Shown: in pieces, positions 59,068-64,000 of the stretch
Position numbering within the stretch: the first letter of the stretch is position 1
Layout of the letters: every line of letters begins with the position of its first letter
Assembly (NCBI RefSeq): GCF_029433095.1
Contig: NZ_JARNTX010000002.1
Coordinates: 930,001-994,000 of the forward strand
DNA length: 64,000 nucleotides
Direction of reading: 5' to 3'
DNA from: Hymenobacter sp. YC55
Lineage (GTDB): Bacteria > Bacteroidota > Bacteroidia > Cytophagales > Hymenobacteraceae
Position numbers and translations under genes: made by a program
Notes under the pieces: generated by a model
Told to the model about the DNA's origin: nothing
The model's database searches: none
What the model saw: only the letters and a program-made list of their open reading frames with translations

Positions 59068-60540
59068 ATGACAACAAGACTATTTCTTTTGCTAGCGCTG
59101 CTGCTTAGTGGCTCCGCCATGAGTCAGAGCATCCAGAACCCTGGTTTCGAGGCTACCAAGCCCACCGACCAGCTTCGGCCCGATGCGTGGACTATCAAGG
59201 AAACAGCGGGCTTCAGTGCGCAGCTAGACCGCACCCACACTCTGAGCGGCGCACAAGCGCTGAAAATAGCTAGTACAGTAGATGCGCCCAGTGGCTTTCA
59301 AAGCTTTTCGCAAGCTTGCCCGGTGCAACTAACCCGCCCCACTGTGGTGCACCTACGAACTTCCATAAAATCGGGAAATCCAGCCGGGGTGGCGCTTTGG
59401 TGTCAGATATGGGACGATAAAAAGATGATTGGTTTCGTCAATTCGCAAAGCCGAGGTATTGAACCAACTGGCACGGGCGACTGGCGCGAGCTGGACTTAA
59501 CATTATTGGTAAAACCAAACGCCAAGCGGTTTGTGTTTGGCGGTTATATGCAAGGAAAAGGCGAGGCTTGGTTTGATGAGGTGCGCTTTGAAACGGCCGC
59601 CGGTACAAATGATACTCCTCCCTCTCCGGTAGTAAAAGCCTACCTCGACGAGGCAATTGTCATAGTACAGCAAAATGCATTGGTGCGCGATTCGGTGCAA
59701 TGGCCGCAGACGAAAGCAGAAATGCTCGGTTTTGCCAGCGGCATGCAAACGGAGCGCGAGGCCCATTTGGTAGTAGAGCATCTGATTAACGTGCTGACCC
59801 AGTACGGCGACAAACACAGCAGTTTCAGTGGCCCCAAGCGGGCTGCTGCCTACCGCGCCGCTCAGCCTACCGAGCAAGCTCCCAAACCGGTGGCTAACTA
59901 TTTAGAACAAGGCATAGCCTACGTAGCGGTGCCCAGCTTTGGCTCTGTTAACGAACAACGAACACTCGATTTCGCAACCGAAATACAAAGCCTCATTCGT
60001 GCCATCGACACCAAGCACGCCGTGTCAGGCTGGATTGTGGATTTGCGCAATAATGGCGGCGGCAATATGTACCCAATGATTGCCGGGCTAGGTCCCTTGC
60101 TAGGAGAAGGAACCTTAGGCTACTTCGTGAAGGCAAAAGACGAGGTGGCTTGGGCCTACAATAAAGGCGAAGCCTACGCTGGAAAGCCAGGAGGCGGAAC
60201 AAAAGTAGCGGCGCCCTATCACCTGCGTAGCAAGAATGCGCCAGTCGCCGTTTTGATTGGGTCCCGCACAGCTAGCAGCGGCGAAATGACGGCTATATCC
60301 TTTGTGGGCCGGCCAGCAACCCGCTTTTTCGGCCAGCCCACCGCCGGGTTCACCACCGCCAACCGCAGCTTTGATCTATCGGATGGCGCTAAAATCAACT
60401 TGGCCGTTTCGGTTACTGCCGACCGAAACCACCAAAAATATCCCCAGCGGCTCACGCCCGATCAGGAAATAGAAAAGCAGCCGCAGGAAGCCACCGACCT
60501 AACCATAGAAGCGGCGAAGGCGTGGCTAGTGAAAAGATAG
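59068..60540 (+). CDS. Secreted S41-family peptidase
   Basis: From the ATG at 59068 the protein has 490 residues. A signal peptide (MTTRLFLLLALLLSGSAMSQ) is followed by a beta-sandwich carbohydrate-binding-like domain at about 22-180 (IQNPGFEATKPTDQLRPDAW, then GEAWFDEVRFE). A tail-specific-protease (S41) domain covers about 190-485. The catalytic Ser lies in LIGSRTASSGEMTAISFVGR, and the substrate-strand block is WIVDLRNNGGGNMYPMIAGL. No PDZ domain is evident, as in some tricorn-like or photosystem-type members. It should degrade peptides in the periplasm or outside the cell. The upstream extension from 59005 contains no signal and is not used. Confidence 0.9.
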   Translation: MTTRLFLLLALLLSGSAMSQSIQNPGFEATKPTDQLRPDAWTIKETAGFSAQLDRTHTLSGAQALKIASTVDAPSGFQSFSQACPVQLTRPTVVHLRTSIKSGNPAGVALWCQIWDDKKMIGFVNSQSRGIEPTGTGDWRELDLTLLVKPNAKRFVFGGYMQGKGEAWFDEVRFETAAGTNDTPPSPVVKAYLDEAIVIVQQNALVRDSVQWPQTKAEMLGFASGMQTEREAHLVVEHLINVLTQYGDKHSSFSGPKRAAAYRAAQPTEQAPKPVANYLEQGIAYVAVPSFGSVNEQRTLDFATEIQSLIRAIDTKHAVSGWIVDLRNNGGGNMYPMIAGLGPLLGEGTLGYFVKAKDEVAWAYNKGEAYAGKPGGGTKVAAPYHLRSKNAPVAVLIGSRTASSGEMTAISFVGRPATRFFGQPTAGFTTANRSFDLSDGAKINLAVSVTADRNHQKYPQRLTPDQEIEKQPQEATDLTIEAAKAWLVKR

Positions 60541-60549
60541 GAATGCTTT

Positions 60550-60583
60550 GTACTCCCAGCATCCGCCTGGGCCAGGGGAGTAC
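60550..60583 (+). terminator. Weak hairpin after the S41 peptidase gene
   Basis: GTACTCCC (60550-60557) pairs with GGGAGTAC (60576-60583); the loop contains CCTGG and CCAGG that can pair too. No T-run follows, so the terminator call is tentative. Confidence 0.4.
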
Positions 60584-60695
60584 CCAGCTTCTGCTTTGCC
60601 TAGCATTCCGACCAAGCGAAACGGATACAACAAAGAGCAAGTAGTTTGATTTTAAACTGATAAAAAATGCTCGAAGTCGGCAGGCAGGATACTTC

Positions 60696-60703
60696 TACCT
60701 TTG
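60696..60703 (+). promoter_or_regulatory. -7 box of the BNR-type lipoprotein gene
   Basis: TACCTTTG is an exact TAnnTTTG match, 31 bases before the ATG at 60735, in the same position as the box ahead of the aldehyde dehydrogenase gene. Confidence 0.6.
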
Positions 60704-60734
60704 CTTCCCGCAATTCACTCTCTATCTATTTATT

Positions 60735-61448
60735 ATGAAACGGTTCCTTTTACCCGCTGTACTCTTATTAACATTAAACGCGTGCCAGAAAGATTCGGAA
60801 AACGATGTACAGCCTGAAAACAAGGACTGGTACATCCTTACATCTCCCGACAACCGCGCCATTCAAGCCGTACACGGCGACATCGACGGCACGTTGGTTA
60901 TTACCACAAATTTCAAGATCTACCAAACCAAAGACCGGGGCAAGACGTGGTCAACCGCTAACTATACGTCTAACATTGGCCTGTTTGGCTTCCTTGAGCA
61001 GCAGGATACACTGCTAGCCCTGAATGGCCAAATTGGAAATGCTTCAAATACCTCGACAGCTTATGCAGCCAACCCTTCTCATTTCAGCTTGGACGGAGGT
61101 ACAACGTGGCAGCTTTATAGAAAATGGAGCAGAAAAACGTACGAATCGAGGGTAGCGCGAAACCGCGTCACTAACTCGGTGGGTACCGAATACAGCATTG
61201 ACTACCTGTTAACCCCTACTTCGCCAAGCTCTACTGGTAGCTTCTACGTTGAGACGGTGGGTATCAAGACTTCGACTGGTCGTTCGCTGAGCTTGCCGCA
61301 GGAGCATGAACTCACGAGTTTATACCTAGATAGTAAGTCTCGGCTGTACGTCACGGGTTCAGCCCCCTTATGCGGCCGGCGAGACAAGTTTGCTTTTTGC
61401 GGCGAGCAAAACGGGACGCTTTATGTTTCTAAAAGCTCCCAGCCATAA
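60735..61448 (+). CDS. BNR/sialidase-like repeat lipoprotein (uncharacterised)
   Basis: The 237-residue protein starts with a clear lipoprotein signal (FLLPAVLLLTLNACQKD, lipid-modified Cys at residue 17). After a short acidic linker come beta-propeller-like BNR signatures: IYQTKDRGKTWSTANY and FSLDGGTTWQLYRK. A further strand pattern runs up to the end (LYLDSKSRLYVTG, then CGEQNGTLYVSKSSQP). The Asp-box pattern S/T-x-D-x-G-x-T-W is found in sialidases and other propellers, but this protein is too short for a full six-blade propeller. It is probably a surface or periplasmic lipoprotein of unknown role. Its own -7 box and a 46-bp palindromic terminator flank it. Confidence 0.78.
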   Translation: MKRFLLPAVLLLTLNACQKDSENDVQPENKDWYILTSPDNRAIQAVHGDIDGTLVITTNFKIYQTKDRGKTWSTANYTSNIGLFGFLEQQDTLLALNGQIGNASNTSTAYAANPSHFSLDGGTTWQLYRKWSRKTYESRVARNRVTNSVGTEYSIDYLLTPTSPSSTGSFYVETVGIKTSTGRSLSLPQEHELTSLYLDSKSRLYVTGSAPLCGRRDKFAFCGEQNGTLYVSKSSQP

Positions 61449-61474
61449 AGATTCTCTTTTACTCTACTTTCAAG

Positions 61475-61520
61475 AGCAACAAAACGCCCGTCTGAAGCTT
61501 CAGACGGGCGTTTTGTTGCT
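61475..61520. terminator. 46-bp perfect palindrome, bidirectional terminator
   Basis: The segment reads AGCAACAAAACGCCCGTCTG, AAG, then its exact reverse complement with no intervening base (centre at 61497/61498, AAGCTT). Each 23-base arm carries a T-tract (GTTTTGTTGCT) on its 3' side for transcription from either direction. It lies between convergent genes. Confidence 0.92.
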
Positions 61521-61540
61521 TGATCGAAATTGAACGTTTT

Positions 61541-64000
61541 CTAGTGCTGAATCACCACTCGTTTGGTGAAGGTGCCGGCAGAGGAGCGTAGCTGCACGAT
61601 GTAGAGACCATTGGCCACGTCGCTGGTGTTCAGGCGAGCACCTTGCTGCAACTGTCCAGATGGCACGGCAGTGGTTTGCACCGTTTTGCCCAGCACCGTC
61701 AAGAGAGAAACCTGCACGGGCGTTTTACTGCTAACAGGTAGGCGCACGGTCAGCTCGCTGCTGGCGGGGTTCGGATATACTTCCACTAGCTCGTCGCGCT
61801 GCTGTTGCGACTGCGTAGCCAGTACGCGGGTCGGTATCAGGTAGCCGGCCACTTGGTCGGTGAGGATGTTGCTCGAACCCTGCACGGCGTCAATGCCCAT
61901 GCCCCGGCGGGCGAATACCTGCCAGATCAGGTAGGTGTTGGCCTTATTATTATAGATAGAGTCAGCACGGAGAATGGCGTCGCGGCCATCGAGGAAGCCG
62001 GGGCGGCACACTTGCAGCTTCAAGCCATCCAGTACCAGCTTCAGGGCGATGTTGTTGCCGCCGGTGGCCGCTTTTAGGTTGCGGTTGTAGCCGTACTTCT
62101 CCACCAGCTTCCAGTTCAAGTCCCAGAGTGTAGCCGCCCATACCGAGCCAATAGCGTGCACGGCTGTATAAGGCGCCACCCCAATGTTGGCGTAGGTCTG
62201 GTTGTTGACGGCGAAGTCGGTCGAATAACGTTGTGGACGGATGCCGTACCCATCGGTGGGGGCACCGGTTACGTAGTTGCCGATGCCACGCGGAGTGAAG
62301 CCTTGGTCGCCGGGCTTGGTGGTCATCCAGAGGCCGAAGAAGTCGCTCCAGCCTTCGCCCATCTGCTCGGCGTTGCCGAGGCAATTCGAGTTAGCCGGAC
62401 CGCCGGTGAGGCGGTTGGAAATGCCGTGTCCGTATTCGTGCGCTATAACCCCGTTGTCGAAGTCGCCGTCGCGGGTGATGCCGCTCACGCTTATCGTCAC
62501 GACAGTGCCGGAGGTCAGTACGCCTCTGATTTTGTCGCCATCGGCCTTGGAAATAGCAACCGAGGGGATGCGCAGCCCTACCGTATCGGTGGCGCCGCCG
62601 TAGTTGGCAATGGCCGTATTCGGAATACTGTCGGCAATGATTACCAACCGGGCTCCGGCATTTTGTGCATTCCGGATTTTAGTAGGAGTAGAGCAAGTGC
62701 CGCCCCGATACACCAATGCAATGTTGCCATTGATGTCGGCGGCGTTCAGCAACGGGTTGCAGCTGCGCGGCGGGTTGGCCGAGCCGTCGTTGGCTAGTAC
62801 TACTTTGCCGGAGATAGGACCGGCGGCTGTCAAAGTCCGGCCATACGCTGTACCGCGCATCGGCAAGGAGCCCGCAATGGTGGCGGGGCTGACAATGCTG
62901 CCCGTGCCACCGGGCCAGAGGTACATTTGCATGCGGGGACGCGCGCCATCAACCGGAGTCGAGAAGTTGGCGTTGTTGGTACCGCCGCCGTCCTGCGCTT
63001 CGGCCCGCACGTCGTCGTTACCGAGGCCCGTGTCGGTGTAGTTTTTCACCTGGAAGTTGCCGCTCACTTCGTTGAAGCCCTTGTAGGCCATGACGTCGTG
63101 CATCAGGTTGTTCCAAACAAACAAGTTGGTGATGGCCGCGTCCTGATATACCTGCGGGGCATCCGTCTGGTTAAAAGGGAAGTCGAACGACAAATCGGTG
63201 CCACCATCGGGGCTGTACCCAACGGGGTTGCCGTTGCGGGCCGCCCGGTCTTCGTAGGCGTGCACGTTGTTGCCGCGGGTGATGGTGAACTCAGGGCCGG
63301 CTGCGCCGTTGGTGTCGTGCCAGCCGTAGGGCGAGTACGTGGGGTCGGCCGGGTTTATTTGTAGTTGCCGGGCCCCGTAGAGGGGGCTCTCCACGGTTAA
63401 GGGGTAGGCGTTGTAGCTATTGGGTGTGGCGGCCGCACCAGGTTGGGTTTCGGGCCAGGTGGGGGTAGCCAACGCCCGTTGGGTAAGCTCCACAAAGCCC
63501 AAAGGCTCCGAGATGGTGTAATCGGTTTTGTCTACCAATTGGCCGGTTGAGGCGTCAACGCGGGCATTCCAATAATGGTCGCCGCTCTTGGGGGCAATAG
63601 TTACGTCCCACACCAGTACCAACTCGCCGCTAGGCCGAGCCTGGTACATGAGCTTAACCGAAATCGGGTCCAGTGAAATGCCGCCTTCATTGAAAACCAT
63701 GCCGACCGCTGGCGCGCCTGCTTTGGTGAGCGTCAGGTTGCCGGGAGCCGGCAGGTTCAGCGCGCTGGCAGCAGCGGCCACCGCCTGCACGGGCGTGAGC
63801 GAAGGCTCAGTTGCCGCTGCGCGGGCCAGCGAGTTTACGTTCGGCAGGAAAGCCGTATTCATGCTCACCACTTTCTCGTTGCGGTCGAGGTGCATGTCGG
63901 CTTCTGCCCCAAAAATCTCAATTCCTTGATACCGTTGGCGCAAATACACGTGCGTAATGGCAGAGCCTTCGTCGGTGTAAGAGCTGGTTACGGCGGGGTC
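61541..64000 (-). CDS. T9SS-secreted M36 (fungalysin-like) metalloprotease, 5' end outside window
   Basis: The open frame continues to the last base (64000); 819 codons are visible and the N-terminus is missing. The sequence begins inside an FTP propeptide domain (DEGSAITHVYLRQRYQGIEI). The catalytic M36 domain follows, with NGVIAHEYGHGISNRLTGGP (HEYGH at 62426-62440) and the third ligand in EQMGEGWSDFFGLW. A PA domain is inserted before it (NGNIALVYRGGTCSTPTKIR). The C-terminal 80 residues (VEVYPNPASSELTVRLPV, then VANGLYIVQLRSSAGTFTKR) are a type A T9SS sorting domain. It is a secreted zinc protease for extracellular protein. A GTG at 63949 looks like a start but is an internal Val codon. 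Confidence 0.94.
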   Translation of the reverse strand, partial: DPAVTSSYTDEGSAITHVYLRQRYQGIEIFGAEADMHLDRNEKVVSMNTAFLPNVNSLARAAATEPSLTPVQAVAAAASALNLPAPGNLTLTKAGAPAVGMVFNEGGISLDPISVKLMYQARPSGELVLVWDVTIAPKSGDHYWNARVDASTGQLVDKTDYTISEPLGFVELTQRALATPTWPETQPGAAATPNSYNAYPLTVESPLYGARQLQINPADPTYSPYGWHDTNGAAGPEFTITRGNNVHAYEDRAARNGNPVGYSPDGGTDLSFDFPFNQTDAPQVYQDAAITNLFVWNNLMHDVMAYKGFNEVSGNFQVKNYTDTGLGNDDVRAEAQDGGGTNNANFSTPVDGARPRMQMYLWPGGTGSIVSPATIAGSLPMRGTAYGRTLTAAGPISGKVVLANDGSANPPRSCNPLLNAADINGNIALVYRGGTCSTPTKIRNAQNAGARLVIIADSIPNTAIANYGGATDTVGLRIPSVAISKADGDKIRGVLTSGTVVTISVSGITRDGDFDNGVIAHEYGHGISNRLTGGPANSNCLGNAEQMGEGWSDFFGLWMTTKPGDQGFTPRGIGNYVTGAPTDGYGIRPQRYSTDFAVNNQTYANIGVAPYTAVHAIGSVWAATLWDLNWKLVEKYGYNRNLKAATGGNNIALKLVLDGLKLQVCRPGFLDGRDAILRADSIYNNKANTYLIWQVFARRGMGIDAVQGSSNILTDQVAGYLIPTRVLATQSQQQRDELVEVYPNPASSELTVRLPVSSKTPVQVSLLTVLGKTVQTTAVPSGQLQQGARLNTSDVANGLYIVQLRSSAGTFTKRVVIQH

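Overview
The window looks like chromosome of a Bacteroidota bacterium of the Cytophagales, most like Hymenobacter or a close relative. The evidence is the infA-rpmJ-rpsM-rpsK-rpsD-rpoA-rplQ order, C-terminal type IX secretion (T9SS) sorting domains on two exported proteins, TAnnTTTG -7 promoter boxes with no obvious Shine-Dalgarno sites, a SecA of 1134 residues, and moderately GC-rich coding DNA with AT-rich gaps. No rRNA, tRNA, CRISPR array, transposase or phage gene was recognised, so this appears to be stable chromosome.

Layout. 1-5.9 kb: end of methionine aminopeptidase, then the translation/RNA polymerase alpha operon, enolase and an FtsB/DivIC-like division protein. 6-9.7 kb: a 1214-residue T9SS-exported adhesin-like protein made of CUB and CARDB modules. 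9.8-17.4 kb: cell-wall recycling kinase AnmK, chaperone HscA, two L,D-transpeptidase paralogues and an Ldh2-type dehydrogenase. 17.5-21 kb: a minus-strand operon of circularly permuted ATP-grasp, alpha-E and transglutaminase proteins. 21.4-28.2 kb: zinc metallopeptidase, Ppx/GppA, an RNA methyltransferase-like protein, DinB-like protein, DapF, aldo/keto reductase and an acetyltransferase, separated in part by a family of long inverted repeats. 28.5-33.5 kb: a surface-glycan cluster (glycosyltransferase, UDP-galactopyranose mutase, GH1-like protein, RmlD-like reductase).

33.8-43.3 kb: SecA, DeoC, a small lipoprotein, an M20 peptidase, a predicted beta-barrel, Hsp20 and HtrA/Deg. 43.4-45.1 kb: three tandem paralogues of an unrecognised small protein. 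45.4-50.7 kb: an ALDH7-type aldehyde dehydrogenase, an ECF sigma/membrane protein/DUF4097-like operon and an exported DUF296-like protein. 50.9-58.2 kb: a giant TPR + MORN/YwqK-repeat protein followed by two DUF3857-transglutaminase proteins, the second apparently without its catalytic triad. 58.4-64 kb: DUF4442 thioesterase-like protein, S41 peptidase, BNR-type lipoprotein and the 3' part of a T9SS-secreted M36 metalloprotease that runs off the window.

The items most worth a second look are the three-gene repeat-protein/transglutaminase module with a predicted pseudoenzyme (50.9-58.2 kb), the tandem triplet of small proteins (43.4-45.1 kb), a twin 13-bp operator-like palindrome ahead of hsp20, and the dispersed inverted-repeat family. 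All functions are inferred from sequence reading alone; no database search was run.
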